A stretch of DNA of 64,000 bases from Paenibacillus mangrovi (GCF_022898935.1 NZ_JALIRP010000001.1:124001-188000), one strand, 5' to 3'; positions 1 through 9,115 are shown, numbered from the stretch's first letter. Numbers and translations are program-made. The notes: generated by a model from the sequence alone, not told the origin.

Positions 1-2
1 TG

Positions 3-983
3 GTTAGCACGGTGAAATCACTTTACTTGGATTGGCATTTGGTGGATATCGTACCGCTCGATCAGATTTTGGGACCGATATCATTCAGCCGCAATATGTT
101 TTATCTGACGATGGTGCTGCTGTTCGCCGTGGGCATTTCAGCATCCGTCCTGCTGTACCGGAATGTGCAGCGTCCGATTCGCCAGCTGATCCGAGGGATT
201 CAGAGCGTTCAAAAAGGCGATTTTTCGGTCCGGATCGACTCCAAAGTGAATAATGAATTTTCATTTCTGTTTTACCGGTTTAATGATATGTCCAGTCAAA
301 TTCAACACCTGATTGAAAACGTGCTGCACGAGAAGCTGAGGGCGCGTGAAGCCACATTAAAGCAGCTGCAGGCGCAGATCAACCCTCATTTTTTATATAA
401 CTGTATCGGTTACATGATCAATATGGCGGAGCTGAAGGAGGAAGAGGCCGTCGTTTCCATGGGGCATAACCTGAGTGCTTACTATCGTTATATAACCCGT
501 ATGGAAAAGCCGCTCGCGTCGCTCCGGGATGAGATTCAGCTCATCATTAACTATCTCGACATTCAGAAGCTCCGCAACGGCAGAATTCATTATCATATCG
601 ACATTCCAGAGGAGATGCTGACGCAGGAGGTGCCGCGCCTAATGCTGCAGCCGATTGTGGAAAATGCCGTTATCCACGGGGTTGGAAAAACCTACAGCTC
701 CGGGGAAATCCGGATCAGAGGCGAGATGTCGGACGATTTTTGCAGGCTGTATGTGGATGATGACGGTCCAGGAATGTCTGAAGCGCAGCTGGAGAGCTTG
801 AACCTCAAAATGCAGGGGCCGATGCAGGAAGACATGGGCTACGGCTTTTGGAATACATATCAACGCATCGTTCAGCAATTCGGGGAACAGTCGTTTATGA
901 GCTTCCGAACATCAGAGCTTGGCGGATTCCGTACGGAAATCGTATGGGTCCCTCCTTCGGATGAAGAGTTTCGCACGGCCTAA
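3..983 (+). CDS. YesM-type sensor histidine kinase, C-terminal part (5' end outside window)
   Basis: The reading frame is open to the left edge, so the annotated start is not the true one; a GTG at position 12 is merely the first possible codon. Counting from that GTG, a membrane segment lies at residues 29-49, a HAMP linker at about 50-103, and the His_kinase domain carries the motif NPHFLYN with the phospho-accepting His at 126. An HATPase domain follows, with an N-box (QPIVENAVIHG) and a G-box (DDDGPGM). This is the membrane kinase of a two-component system of the YesM/LytS class, which in Paenibacillus usually senses extracellular sugars. The response regulator starts 24 bp downstream. 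The missing N-terminal part should be a large extracellular sensor domain. Ligand unknown. Confidence 0.92.
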   Translation, partial: VSTVKSLYLDWHLVDIVPLDQILGPISFSRNMFYLTMVLLFAVGISASVLLYRNVQRPIRQLIRGIQSVQKGDFSVRIDSKVNNEFSFLFYRFNDMSSQIQHLIENVLHEKLRAREATLKQLQAQINPHFLYNCIGYMINMAELKEEEAVVSMGHNLSAYYRYITRMEKPLASLRDEIQLIINYLDIQKLRNGRIHYHIDIPEEMLTQEVPRLMLQPIVENAVIHGVGKTYSSGEIRIRGEMSDDFCRLYVDDDGPGMSEAQLESLNLKMQGPMQEDMGYGFWNTYQRIVQQFGEQSFMSFRTSELGGFRTEIVWVPPSDEEFRTA

Positions 984-1006
984 TATAGATAAAGGGGACA
1001 AATTAC

Positions 1007-2614
1007 ATGCAAATGATCATTGTTGACGATGAAGCCCATTGGGTGGATAACTTATCTGCTACGAAACCATGGCACACGCTTGGGATTGAACAGGTTCATA
1101 AGGCATATTCCGCTAGGCAAGCGCTGCAAATTCTGGAAACGCACCCGATTGATCTAATTATCTCCGATGTTATTATGCCGGAAATGACAGGCATTGAACT
1201 GATTGGGAAGATTCGTGAACGTGATCATAAAATCAAATGCATCATCCTGTCCGGTCACTCTGATTTTGAATATACCAAGGAAGCGCTGCGGCACCATGCC
1301 GTGGATTATCTCCTAAAACCGCCGACAGATGCGGAACTGCTGGGAGCGGTCAAGTCGGCTATAGACCAGCTGAAAGAGGAGTGGGAAAACGTTAGCTCCT
1401 ATGAGAGTACTGAATTCACACTCCGGGAGAATCTTCCTCTCCTGCGCGGCCAGCTGCTACTTGATGGGTTGCGGGGTGAGCGTCTGATGGGGGAGGAATG
1501 GAAAAGGAAGCTCGAAAACTATCATCTTCCTTTTGAGTTCGGGGAATGTTCGCTACTCCTCGTTCGCATGGAGGATGAATTCGGGCGATACCGCAACAAC
1601 GGCCTACATCTGCTGGAATACGCCATCATTAATATGGCAGAGGAAATACTCGGGGAATTCGCTAACGTCTGGGGCGTAAAGGAGGATCATGGATACCTTG
1701 CCTTTCTGCTTCAGTTCAAGCCGGAATATGTTGACCATGGCAGAGAATCCTTGCTTGAGCGGTCTGCAATGCAGCTGCAAGCCAAAGTGAAGCAGTTTCT
1801 GGATGGATCATTATCCATCGTCATGACGGAATTTTTCCGGTTTCCCGATCTGCTCGCAGACCGGTACAGCCACGCCTTGGCTTATTTCCGGCAGATCGTC
1901 GGAGACGAGCGTGAATTTGTGATTCGGGCAGGTGATCTGCATCAACAGGCATCGCAGGGACCTCTTGACGTGATTCATGCGCCGCCAGGCCTCAAAAATT
2001 TGCTAGAGGCGGGTCGATGGGACGCGGCGGAACAGAAGCTGAATGCGGTATTCATGGAGCTTGACGAGAAGTGGTACGACTCCTGGGAGCATTGCCTGGA
2101 AGCGGGGTACATGATCGCGGCTTCTTTCACCCATTTTGCCCACCGAAACGGTCATACGCTTGCCGGTTTGCTGGGAGAGGATATCGCCATGCTGCAAAGC
2201 TCTGAAGCTTTCGCTTCCATCAGCAAGCTGCGGAACTGGTCGCTCAGAAGTCTGCACAAGCTGAGAGACGGTACATCGAGTGAAGTAAAGGACATGCGTT
2301 CGGTTTATGTGAAGAAGATTCAAGCTTATATCGAGGATCACCTGCATCTCGATGTTTCGCTGCGCGCACTGGCGGATCATGTTAATCTGCATCCAACGCA
2401 TCTGTCGAAGCTGTACAAGATTGAGACGGGAGAAGGGGTTAGCGACTATGTGTTCCGCCTTCGCATGGAAACGGCCTGCGACATGCTGAAGAAGACTGAA
2501 AAAAAGGTGTACGCGATTAGCTCGGAGATCGGCTATTTGGATCCGGCCTATTTTATTAAGGTGTTCAAACGGCAGTTCGGGGTGACTCCGCAGGAATACC
2601 GGGAAGGAAATTAA
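1007..2614 (+). CDS. YesN-type response regulator, AraC-family DNA-binding
   Basis: A 535-residue cytoplasmic response regulator. The N-terminal receiver domain (about 1-120) has the acidic pair D7/D8, phospho-acceptor Asp54 in ISDVIMPEMTG and the conserved Lys in LLKPP. A long middle region follows, and the C-terminal 100 residues (about 435-533) form two AraC-type helix-turn-helix motifs ending in the typical IGYLDPAYFIKVFKRQFGVTP signature. It is preceded by an AAAGGGG ribosome site and lies just downstream of the sensor kinase, so the two are co-transcribed. By analogy with YesN-like proteins it should activate a sugar transporter; the binding-protein gene beginning 107 bp downstream is the obvious target. 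Confidence 0.95.
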   Translation: MQMIIVDDEAHWVDNLSATKPWHTLGIEQVHKAYSARQALQILETHPIDLIISDVIMPEMTGIELIGKIRERDHKIKCIILSGHSDFEYTKEALRHHAVDYLLKPPTDAELLGAVKSAIDQLKEEWENVSSYESTEFTLRENLPLLRGQLLLDGLRGERLMGEEWKRKLENYHLPFEFGECSLLLVRMEDEFGRYRNNGLHLLEYAIINMAEEILGEFANVWGVKEDHGYLAFLLQFKPEYVDHGRESLLERSAMQLQAKVKQFLDGSLSIVMTEFFRFPDLLADRYSHALAYFRQIVGDEREFVIRAGDLHQQASQGPLDVIHAPPGLKNLLEAGRWDAAEQKLNAVFMELDEKWYDSWEHCLEAGYMIAASFTHFAHRNGHTLAGLLGEDIAMLQSSEAFASISKLRNWSLRSLHKLRDGTSSEVKDMRSVYVKKIQAYIEDHLHLDVSLRALADHVNLHPTHLSKLYKIETGEGVSDYVFRLRMETACDMLKKTEKKVYAISSEIGYLDPAYFIKVFKRQFGVTPQEYREGN

Positions 2615-2721
2615 CAACATGACAGAGTCCTATGGAAACTAACAAATTCATATAGATGACTCCCAGGCCCGTTGGTAAAGTAACTCTTGTAACGATCATA
2701 CAACGTAGGGGGTAAATCAAT

Positions 2722-4416
2722 ATGGGGAAAATGAAGAAGCTGTGGATGCCGATCGTGGCCATGACGCTGTTCCTGTCCGCCTGCGGCAGCAGCTCCGGCG
2801 GCAGCGGCACGACTGCCGAAAGCGATACATCCAATAAGGCTACGAAAACGAAAACTGAGACGATGTCCGAAGCCGATCTGGCCTTCAAAAACGGCAAATA
2901 CGATCCGCCGATCGAGATCAGCACGGTGATCATGCCGCGGGACTATACGAAGGGCGAAACGAAAGAGAACAACGTACATGACCGCTGGATGCTGGAGACG
3001 CTGGGCATGAAGCACAAGGATACCTGGTATCCTGCAGGCAGCGACCAGTATAAGCAGCAGCTCCAGCTCGCGCTGACATCCGGCGAGAAACTGCCCGATT
3101 TCGTCATGGTACCAACCAATGCGGTACTGACTAATCAGCTCATTGACTCTGGCCAGTTCATACCGATCGACGATCTGTTTGAGAAATACGCGAACAAAAC
3201 ATGGAAGGACCATGCAGCGCAGCACCCTGAACTGTGGTATCCGTTCACGAAGGACGGCAAGAAGTGGAATCTTCCGATCATGGAATATACCGATAACGAT
3301 GATACCGTATTGTGGCTGCGCGAAGACTGGATGGAGAAGCTGCATCTTGAGGCGCCGAAAACGATCGCGGATCTCGAAAACATCATGGATAAATTCAAAA
3401 ACCAGAATCCGGACGGACTGGCTCCAAAAGATGTATATCCACTAGCCATCTCCTTGAAAAACAACACCAACACCTGGATGGGCGGATTGGATTGGCTGTT
3501 CGGGGCTTTTGGATCTGTAGAGGAGCAGTGGAACAAGGACGAGAACGGCAACCTTGAATACGGCTCCGTCAACCCGGGGGCCAAGCAGGCGCTGGCGAAG
3601 CTCCAGGAATGGATGGAAAAGGGGTATATCCATCCGGACTCTGCGCTTTGGGATGAAGGGAAATCGGCTGAAATCTGGACCAAAGGCAATGCCGGTGTAC
3701 TGCCTGGCGCCAACTGGGTTCCAGACTGGCCTGCTCCAGATTTGCTGAAAAACGTGCCTGGATCGAAGTACAAAGCCTATCCGGTTCCTGCAGGTCCAGA
3801 CGGAAAGATCGGCACGAAATGGCAGAATTCCGGTGTTAACAGCAGCTTCATGATCAACAAGGATGCCAAGCATCCGGAAGCCATCATTTTGTACTACAAC
3901 TACCTGCTTGACAACCTGGCGGATCCGAAAGTCGGCAGCCCGTACGAATACGGATTTGCCAAAGGTTACGACTGGGATGTGGTTGACGGACAACCGACAA
4001 GCGACAAAGACAAGATCAAAGATTTCTTCGACAAGTTCCCATTCATTACAGGCCCAGCGCGTATTCCGGATCTGTATATGAAGACGCTCGTGAAACTGGC
4101 GGACGGCGCGAAGCCGGAAACGCCATACGAGAAGCAGTTGGCTACATTCCGTAAACCGGAAAACTGGTATGCAGCCAAAGTCGTCATGTCGCAAATTGAT
4201 ATCCGTAAGCAAAACTACTTTACGGGTGCAGCGACACCAACGATGATTACGAAGTGGAACCTGCTTCGTCAGTCGGAGCTTGAGACCTTCAATAAGATTA
4301 TTTACGGTAAACTGCCTGTAGACGCATTTGACGATTTCGTCGCAAGCTGGAAGGCAAACGGCGGCGATCAAGTGACGAAGGAAGTTAACGAATGGTTTAA
4401 ATCTGTTTCGCAGTAA
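2722..4416 (+). CDS. Solute-binding lipoprotein of a CUT1-type ABC importer (LipO-like)
   Basis: A 564-residue exported lipoprotein: a basic N-terminus, hydrophobic core and lipobox LSAC with the lipidated Cys at 21, then a Ser/Gly/Thr-rich linker and a periplasmic-binding-protein fold. Its size and motifs such as LWLREDWMEKLHLEAPKT match the large LipO/YtcQ class that captures oligosaccharides or their derivatives outside the cell. No permease follows; the partner permeases may lie left of the kinase, outside the window, because a terminator and a convergent gene come next. Regulation by the preceding YesM/YesN pair is inferred from position. Ligand unknown. Confidence 0.93.
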   Translation: MGKMKKLWMPIVAMTLFLSACGSSSGGSGTTAESDTSNKATKTKTETMSEADLAFKNGKYDPPIEISTVIMPRDYTKGETKENNVHDRWMLETLGMKHKDTWYPAGSDQYKQQLQLALTSGEKLPDFVMVPTNAVLTNQLIDSGQFIPIDDLFEKYANKTWKDHAAQHPELWYPFTKDGKKWNLPIMEYTDNDDTVLWLREDWMEKLHLEAPKTIADLENIMDKFKNQNPDGLAPKDVYPLAISLKNNTNTWMGGLDWLFGAFGSVEEQWNKDENGNLEYGSVNPGAKQALAKLQEWMEKGYIHPDSALWDEGKSAEIWTKGNAGVLPGANWVPDWPAPDLLKNVPGSKYKAYPVPAGPDGKIGTKWQNSGVNSSFMINKDAKHPEAIILYYNYLLDNLADPKVGSPYEYGFAKGYDWDVVDGQPTSDKDKIKDFFDKFPFITGPARIPDLYMKTLVKLADGAKPETPYEKQLATFRKPENWYAAKVVMSQIDIRKQNYFTGAATPTMITKWNLLRQSELETFNKIIYGKLPVDAFDDFVASWKANGGDQVTKEVNEWFKSVSQ

Positions 4417-4477
4417 AAACGCATTCGGAGAAGTGGATTTTTTGAAGTAGACGGATACGAATACAGCTAAAAAAATT

Positions 4478-4523
4478 AAAGGAACTGCTTGTCGTCTAAA
4501 TTTTACGACAAGCAGTTCCTTTA
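4478..4523. terminator. Bidirectional hairpin terminator
   Basis: Arms GGAACTGCTTGTCGT and ACGACAAGCAGTTCC form a 15-bp perfect stem flanked by A-rich and T-rich tracts, so it can stop transcription from both the binding-protein gene and the convergent small gene, whose TAA stop (4521-4523) sits inside the T tract. Confidence 0.92.
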
Positions 4524-4955
4524 TATTGTCTGGGCTAAATTAATCATCTCATCTTTTGTTAATTTATGACTGTCCATATCGAAATAAACCCCATCATCTA
4601 TCCAATAAAGTGCACCGCCTTTTGCTTCACCAACATAAGGATAATAATGATATGTAATGCTATTTAAAGTGTAAGTACTTGCGGTTGGACTCTTAGAACT
4701 ATCAATTTTTTTGTTATCACTATTCTGTTCAACAAGGCCTAAGATAAAATCATCGTCTGAAGAAAAATAACTAATAATATATTGAGTTTTATAAGTTTTT
4801 GTGACAACCTTCCAAGTTTTGGGGACTTCAAGATATATGGGCTTAAATTTCACTTGAGTTTCGTGCAAGATTTTTTCTGTAACCTGTGGTGAAGCACTGC
4901 ATGTATTTCCAGAAGCAGCAAATACCAGAAGGATTAACAGTATATATTTTTTCAC
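4521..4955 (-). CDS. Small exported protein, possibly DUF4367-like
   Basis: A 144-residue protein starting at GTG (4955) behind a GAGGTGATG ribosome site. The N-terminus (MKKYILLILLVFAASGNTCSAS) is a signal peptide; the Cys is in a poor lipobox (GNTC), so lipidation is uncertain. The C-terminus, GGALYWIDDGVYFDMDSHKLTKDEMINLAQTI in outline, has the Trp-[..]-Gly-x-x-[Tyr]-then-LTKDE pattern typical of DUF4367-type domains that end anti-sigma or outer-membrane-like lipoproteins. The gene is clearly more AT-rich than its neighbours, suggesting acquisition from elsewhere. It is transcribed alone and converges on the binding-protein gene. No function can be assigned. Confidence 0.75.
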   Translation of the reverse strand: MKKYILLILLVFAASGNTCSASPQVTEKILHETQVKFKPIYLEVPKTWKVVTKTYKTQYIISYFSSDDDFILGLVEQNSDNKKIDSSKSPTASTYTLNSITYHYYPYVGEAKGGALYWIDDGVYFDMDSHKLTKDEMINLAQTI

Positions 4956-5115
4956 TTTTACATCACCTCATCGATTTTTATAATGTTGAAATTATTGGAT
5001 AAATGATTATTATTTATTCATTGCGACATATGTAGAAAAGAAAGTTATGCTAAGGTATGCAGCGAAACTTCATAGGGTGATGTGCGTACATATCAGGTGA
5101 AGATCATCCAAAGAA

Positions 5116-5562
5116 ATGAGGAAGAAACGTTTGAAAGCCATTAAGTCTGTATTGTTTGTATTGTTAAGCTGTTTATTGCTTTTGACCGGCTGCGGATTGA
5201 GTGAAAACCAAAACCAATCCCAATCCCAATCCGAAGGTTTAACCACCTTTGAAGGTGTCGCAAGTTACATCGAGGCCCATCATGAATTGCCGGATAATTT
5301 CATTACAAAAGCCGAAGCGAAAAAGCTTGGCTGGGATCCGCAAGGTGGAAATCTGCAGGAAGTTGCACCCGGAAAAAGCATCGGCGGCGATGTCTTCCAG
5401 AATCGCGAAAAAAAATTACCCGTTAAAAAGGGAAGGATATGGTACGAAGCTGATATTAACTACAAATCCGGCCATCGGGGAAAAGACCGAATCTTATTTT
5501 CGAACGATGGGCTAATCTACAAGACGGAAGACCATTACCAGACGTTTGAACCAATAAAGTAA
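5116..5562 (+). CDS. Barnase-family ribonuclease, lipoprotein form
   Basis: A 148-residue guanyl-specific ribonuclease. After a signal peptide with lipobox LTGC (Cys26) and a short Gln/Ser linker, residues 43-148 align along their whole length with barnase: LPDNFITKAEA, LGW, VAPGKSIGGDVF, EADINY, DRILFSNDGLIYKT and DHYQTF. The catalytic set is intact: Glu111 (barnase Glu73), Arg121 (Arg83), Arg125 (Arg87) and His140 (His102). Classical barnase is freely secreted; the Cys26 lipobox suggests this one is anchored to the outer membrane face. The ATG at 5116 has a weak ribosome site; TTG at 5131, preceded by GAGGAAG, is a plausible alternative. The inhibitor gene follows 18 bp later. Confidence 0.95.
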   Translation: MRKKRLKAIKSVLFVLLSCLLLLTGCGLSENQNQSQSQSEGLTTFEGVASYIEAHHELPDNFITKAEAKKLGWDPQGGNLQEVAPGKSIGGDVFQNREKKLPVKKGRIWYEADINYKSGHRGKDRILFSNDGLIYKTEDHYQTFEPIK

Positions 5563-5580
5563 ATCTTGGGGGGCCAGAAA

Positions 5581-5856
5581 TTGCGTGAGATCATATTGGA
5601 TGGCAGGAAAATGGAAAACAGGGATCAGCTGCATGCCGTATTAAAAGAAGCTTTGGAGCTGCCCGACTATTATGGTAACAATTTGGACGCCTTATGGGAT
5701 TGTCTGACGGGATGGGTTGAAATGCCGCTTACGATTCGTTGGCTGCATTTTCAAAAAAGTGAAGAGAAGCTGGGGGAAGACAGCCGGCTTGTACTGCAGC
5801 TTTTCCAAGATGCGGAAAATGAACTCGAAGGCTTTTACTTACTACTCGAGTCTTAA
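5581..5856 (+). CDS. Barstar-family ribonuclease inhibitor
   Basis: A 91-residue intracellular inhibitor of the barnase encoded just upstream. The central stretch LPDYYGNNLDALWDCLTGW matches the barnase-binding helix of barstar, with Asp36 and Asp40 equivalent to the key contacts Asp35 and Asp39. A TTG at 5581 is chosen as start because it stands 10 bp after a GGGGGG ribosome site and gives a length (91) equal to barstar (90); an earlier in-frame TTG at 5566 would lie before that site. Co-transcription with the toxin gene is likely, protecting the producer from any RNase retained in the cytoplasm. Confidence 0.93.
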   Translation: MREIILDGRKMENRDQLHAVLKEALELPDYYGNNLDALWDCLTGWVEMPLTIRWLHFQKSEEKLGEDSRLVLQLFQDAENELEGFYLLLES

Positions 5857-5972
5857 TAAAACATATTAAAGAATTTTACACTCCGTAAATCCTCTGATGA
5901 CAACAGTGAACATAAGCTAAGTTATTACTGCTTATTTATCAAATCGGATTTATGAACTGATGATTATGCGAT

Positions 5973-6016
5973 AGCCTAGATGCCAAGGAACAGCTTGGTT
6001 TCTAGGCTTATTTTAT
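5973..6016 (+). terminator. Hairpin terminator after barnase/barstar
   Basis: AGCCTAGATGCCAAGG pairs imperfectly with GCTTGGTTTCTAGGCT across a 4-nt loop and is followed by TATTTTATTT. It closes the toxin/inhibitor unit. The rest of the 5857-6160 gap holds only the promoter region and operator of the next gene. Confidence 0.8.
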
Positions 6017-6117
6017 TTATTCAGACCTTAGAGAAAATGATATTCCAGGGATAATTTTCTTTGCGCAAAATATTACATTTCAATCATACACCAATAACAA
6101 AGCGGCAGTATTCTTGA

Positions 6118-6139
6118 GATGTGGGAACGGTCTCACATC
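6118..6139. promoter_or_regulatory. Near-palindromic LacI-type operator
   Basis: A 22-bp near-palindrome centred on CG (half-sites GATGTGGGAAC and GATGTGAGACC read inward; 9 of 11 positions match) ends 21 bp before the TTG start of the LacI-family gene. Position and symmetry suggest autorepression, and control of the operon if transcription begins here. Confidence 0.55.
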
Positions 6140-6160
6140 CGGAAAAGAGGGCGGAGTACA

Positions 6161-7165
6161 TTGGATTATACAATTAAGGAAATTGCATTACGTGCAGGGG
6201 TGTCCAAATCAACGGTTTCACGAGTGATTTCGGGCAAGGGATACATAAGCCCTGCAACGAGGGAAAAGGTGGAACAAATCATTCGCGAGCTGCAGTATAA
6301 GCCTAATGCATTGGCCAGAGCTATGGTGTCACAGCGAACGCACAATATCGGTGTGATCATCTACCGCCAGGAATATCCCATTGCTTCCCATCCGTTCTAC
6401 GGCAAGATTCTGGATTCCATTTTAACAGCAGCAGAAAAGATGAACTATTCTGTTTTTGTATCGACAGATCGTGAAATGACACATCATTCCGCTGATTTTA
6501 TGCTTGAAAAAAGAGTGGATGGGCTCATCCTGATCAGTCGTCTAAAGCAGCAGCTGATTGATTATATTCAAAACTTTAAGGTTCCTTACCTGATGGTTAA
6601 TGGCTCGACTGATGTTGAAGGTGTCTTCCATCTCGTCAATCGGGATGATATGGGCGGCCGCATGGCGGCTGATTATTTAATCGGAATCGGACACCGGAAT
6701 GTCTTCGTACTTGCCGGACCACAAACCCACCGAAGCCACAATTTGAGGCTGAAAGGATTCCGGGAAGGTATGGAAAAGCACATGAATCCTGTTTCTGAAT
6801 CATCGATCGCCTATCTCGCTGCTTCTACGTTCGAAGAAGGATATAAAACGATGAAGCAGGAATGGACCCGTTTTCAAAGCGGCCTATGCACAGCCATTTT
6901 CGCAACTAACGACATGATCGCCCTTGGCGCAATGAGCTTCCTTCAGGAGCAATCCGTACGTATTCCTGAGCAAGTTGGGGTAATGGGGTTTGACGGTATC
7001 GATTATGCAGCCATGTATTTTCCGTCGTTAACGACGATTCGGGTCAATATAGAGGAGATGGGTAGACAAGCGTTAACACTGCTGGACAAGCAGATCCGGC
7101 AGGAACCTGTTAAGGCAAAAACCATAGAGTATGAGCCTGAGTTGATCATCCGCCAGTCGACCTAG
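6161..7165 (+). CDS. LacI-family transcriptional regulator of the phosphodiester-uptake operon
   Basis: A 334-residue repressor. The N-terminal helix-turn-helix and hinge (residues 1-60: TIKEIALRAGVSKSTVSRVISG... and YKPNALARAM) are classical LacI/GalR, followed by a periplasmic-binding-like effector domain with motifs such as VDGLILISR and GVMGFDGIDYA. The TTG at 6161 is chosen because a GAGGGCGGAG ribosome site precedes it and the protein then begins directly with the HTH, as in the family; the upstream ATG at 6119 would translate the operator. It heads the 7.2-13.4 kb gene run and probably controls it. Effector unknown; an organophosphate or its breakdown product would fit. Confidence 0.92.
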   Translation: MDYTIKEIALRAGVSKSTVSRVISGKGYISPATREKVEQIIRELQYKPNALARAMVSQRTHNIGVIIYRQEYPIASHPFYGKILDSILTAAEKMNYSVFVSTDREMTHHSADFMLEKRVDGLILISRLKQQLIDYIQNFKVPYLMVNGSTDVEGVFHLVNRDDMGGRMAADYLIGIGHRNVFVLAGPQTHRSHNLRLKGFREGMEKHMNPVSESSIAYLAASTFEEGYKTMKQEWTRFQSGLCTAIFATNDMIALGAMSFLQEQSVRIPEQVGVMGFDGIDYAAMYFPSLTTIRVNIEEMGRQALTLLDKQIRQEPVKAKTIEYEPELIIRQST

Positions 7166-7223
7166 ATAGAATGAATTAAATTTATTAATCTATATTTTCC
7201 TGAAAGGAGTGTTTATCGTTCGT

Positions 7224-8048
7224 ATGCGTTGGTATTGGAAAGCGATAGGTCCCAAGAAGATTATCGAGTTTCTTGTTCTTGTTGTGTTTGTCATCTTCTT
7301 CCTAGGTCCGCTGCTGAACTTGGCCATCTTGGCTTTCACAGGAAATTGGAAATATCCAGAGGCATTCCCGCACGAATGGTCATTGAAATGGTGGAGGTTT
7401 GTGCTTCAGCAAGAGGATATTGCGAAGTCCATCGGCTTGTCGTTTTTGATCGCTACGATCGTAACTGCAATTTCCATTTTGATCTGTGTTCCTGCAGCCT
7501 ACGCGTTCGCACGGATTCGTTTTCCGCTTAGCCGCTTCTTTTTATTCTCATTTCTACTGACGAACGCCTTTCCAAAAATGGGGCTGTACGTGTCCATCGC
7601 TGTCCTCTTCTACAAACTAGGATTAATGAACACCCTGGCAGGGGTTGTGCTGATTCATATTGTTAATGTGCTGATGTACATGACATGGATTCCAACAGCT
7701 TCTTTCCGTAATGTACACACCGCTCAGGAAGAATCAGCGCGGGATGTGGGAGCGAGCCCTTTTCGTGTGTTCCGCAGCATTACGCTGCCACTCGCCATGC
7801 CGGGTATTCTGGTCGCCTCTATTTTTACGTTTCTGAATTCACTGGATGAGGCTCAAGGTACATTCCTGGTCGGTATTCCGAATTTCAAAACGATGCCGGT
7901 GATTATGTATTCGATTATAAGCGATTATCCGGCCTATGCAGGTGCTGTCTTCTCTATCATCCTAACGCTGCCGACGATTATTCTGCTGCTCGCAGCGAAA
8001 CGTTTTGTTAGCGCTGATGTGCTATCCAGTGGCTTTCAATTTAAATAA
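7224..8048 (+). CDS. ABC importer permease, PotC/FbpB-like
   Basis: A 274-residue inner-membrane protein with about six hydrophobic segments and the BPD_transp_1 EAA loop (EESARDVGASPFRVFRSITLPLAMPG) that docks the ATPase. The family includes transporters for polyamines, iron, thiamine and phosphonates as well as sugar phosphates. The start is placed at ATG 7224, 14 bp after AAAGGAG; a GTG at 7209 overlaps that ribosome site and is unlikely. Second gene of the LacI-led operon; its partner permease lies four genes later, after the ATPase and the binding protein. Confidence 0.9.
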   Translation: MRWYWKAIGPKKIIEFLVLVVFVIFFLGPLLNLAILAFTGNWKYPEAFPHEWSLKWWRFVLQQEDIAKSIGLSFLIATIVTAISILICVPAAYAFARIRFPLSRFFLFSFLLTNAFPKMGLYVSIAVLFYKLGLMNTLAGVVLIHIVNVLMYMTWIPTASFRNVHTAQEESARDVGASPFRVFRSITLPLAMPGILVASIFTFLNSLDEAQGTFLVGIPNFKTMPVIMYSIISDYPAYAGAVFSIILTLPTIILLLAAKRFVSADVLSSGFQFK

Positions 8049-8083
8049 CACGGAAAACAGATAACTCGAAAGGAGCCTCCCTT

Positions 8084-9115
8084 ATGGATATACAACTGTC
8101 GATTCAGAAACTCACGAAACGTTATAAAACAGGAGATGGCGTATCTGATATTTCACTCGATGTTCAAAAAGGCGAGTTGATTACGCTGTTAGGTCCGTCC
8201 GGATGCGGTAAAACAACGGTGCTTCGCAGCATCGGCGGTTTCCTCGAGCCTGATTCTGGAGATATTCTCATTGAAAATAAAAGCGTTCTGAAGGCTCCAC
8301 CAGAGAAACGGCCGACGGCAATGGTCTTCCAAAGCTATAATTTATGGCCGCATATGACGGTATTCGATAATCTGGCATTCGGTCTGAAGATACGCAAAAT
8401 GAAAAAAAGCGAGATTGACCAAGCCATTTCTGAGGTGCTGAAATTGATTCGCTTATCGGGTTCGGAGCAGAAGTTCCCGGGTCAACTCTCTGGCGGTCAA
8501 CAGCAGCGGGTCGCAGTTGCCAGAGCACTGCTTCTTAAACCAGCCGTTCTGCTGCTCGATGAACCATTCTCTGCGCTTGATGCCAAGCTCCGGCATGAGA
8601 TGAGAGAAGAATTGCGGGAGATCCAATCGAATACCGGGCTAACCATGGTTTTTGTCACACATGATCAGGAAGAGGCTTTGTCGATCTCCGATCGAATCGT
8701 TGTCATGAACAAGGGTCACATTGAACAGGTTGCCTCTCCGCAGGAAATATACGATGAACCTAAGACACTATTTGCTGCGCAATTTATTGGCAAAATGAAC
8801 TTTTTAAAGGGGGTGGTAACAAACGGTCGGGTAATGATCGCTCAGCTTGCTTTTCCAAATTCGAAAAATCTTTCTGGGAATGTAACTCTCGCGATCCGGC
8901 CAGAAGATGTGCAGCTGTTTGATGGAGAAGAAGCGGGTCTACCAGGGACGATCAAACACATCATGGTACTAGGTCATTATGCAGAAGTATCCATCGATTT
9001 GCAGGGGCACGGAATCATTCGGTCTTTCCGGCCGCGAGATCAGGTCAATGACCTTCGAACAGGTCAGCATGTGAAAGTAAACTTCGCAAAGACATTGGTA
9101 TTTCCTACAGTTTAA
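8084..9115 (+). CDS. ABC importer ATPase, PotA/FbpC/UgpC-like with TOBE domain
   Basis: A 343-residue ATP-binding subunit energising the importer. Walker A GPSGCGKTT is at 37-45, the signature LSGGQQQR at 135-142, Walker B VLLLDEP at 155-161 and the switch His at 193. The C-terminal third (about 235-343, with LAIRPEDVQLF) is a TOBE domain. GAAAGGAGCC precedes the ATG. This operon carries its own ATPase, unlike the other importers in the window, which have binding protein and permeases only and probably share a housekeeping ATPase of the MsmX type encoded elsewhere. Confidence 0.94.
   Translation: MDIQLSIQKLTKRYKTGDGVSDISLDVQKGELITLLGPSGCGKTTVLRSIGGFLEPDSGDILIENKSVLKAPPEKRPTAMVFQSYNLWPHMTVFDNLAFGLKIRKMKKSEIDQAISEVLKLIRLSGSEQKFPGQLSGGQQQRVAVARALLLKPAVLLLDEPFSALDAKLRHEMREELREIQSNTGLTMVFVTHDQEEALSISDRIVVMNKGHIEQVASPQEIYDEPKTLFAAQFIGKMNFLKGVVTNGRVMIAQLAFPNSKNLSGNVTLAIRPEDVQLFDGEEAGLPGTIKHIMVLGHYAEVSIDLQGHGIIRSFRPRDQVNDLRTGQHVKVNFAKTLVFPTV

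Noticed and set aside
3442-4371. 309-codon open frame on the minus strand
   Set aside because: It is antisense to a clear solute-binding protein gene, lacks a ribosome site and has no recognisable domain.
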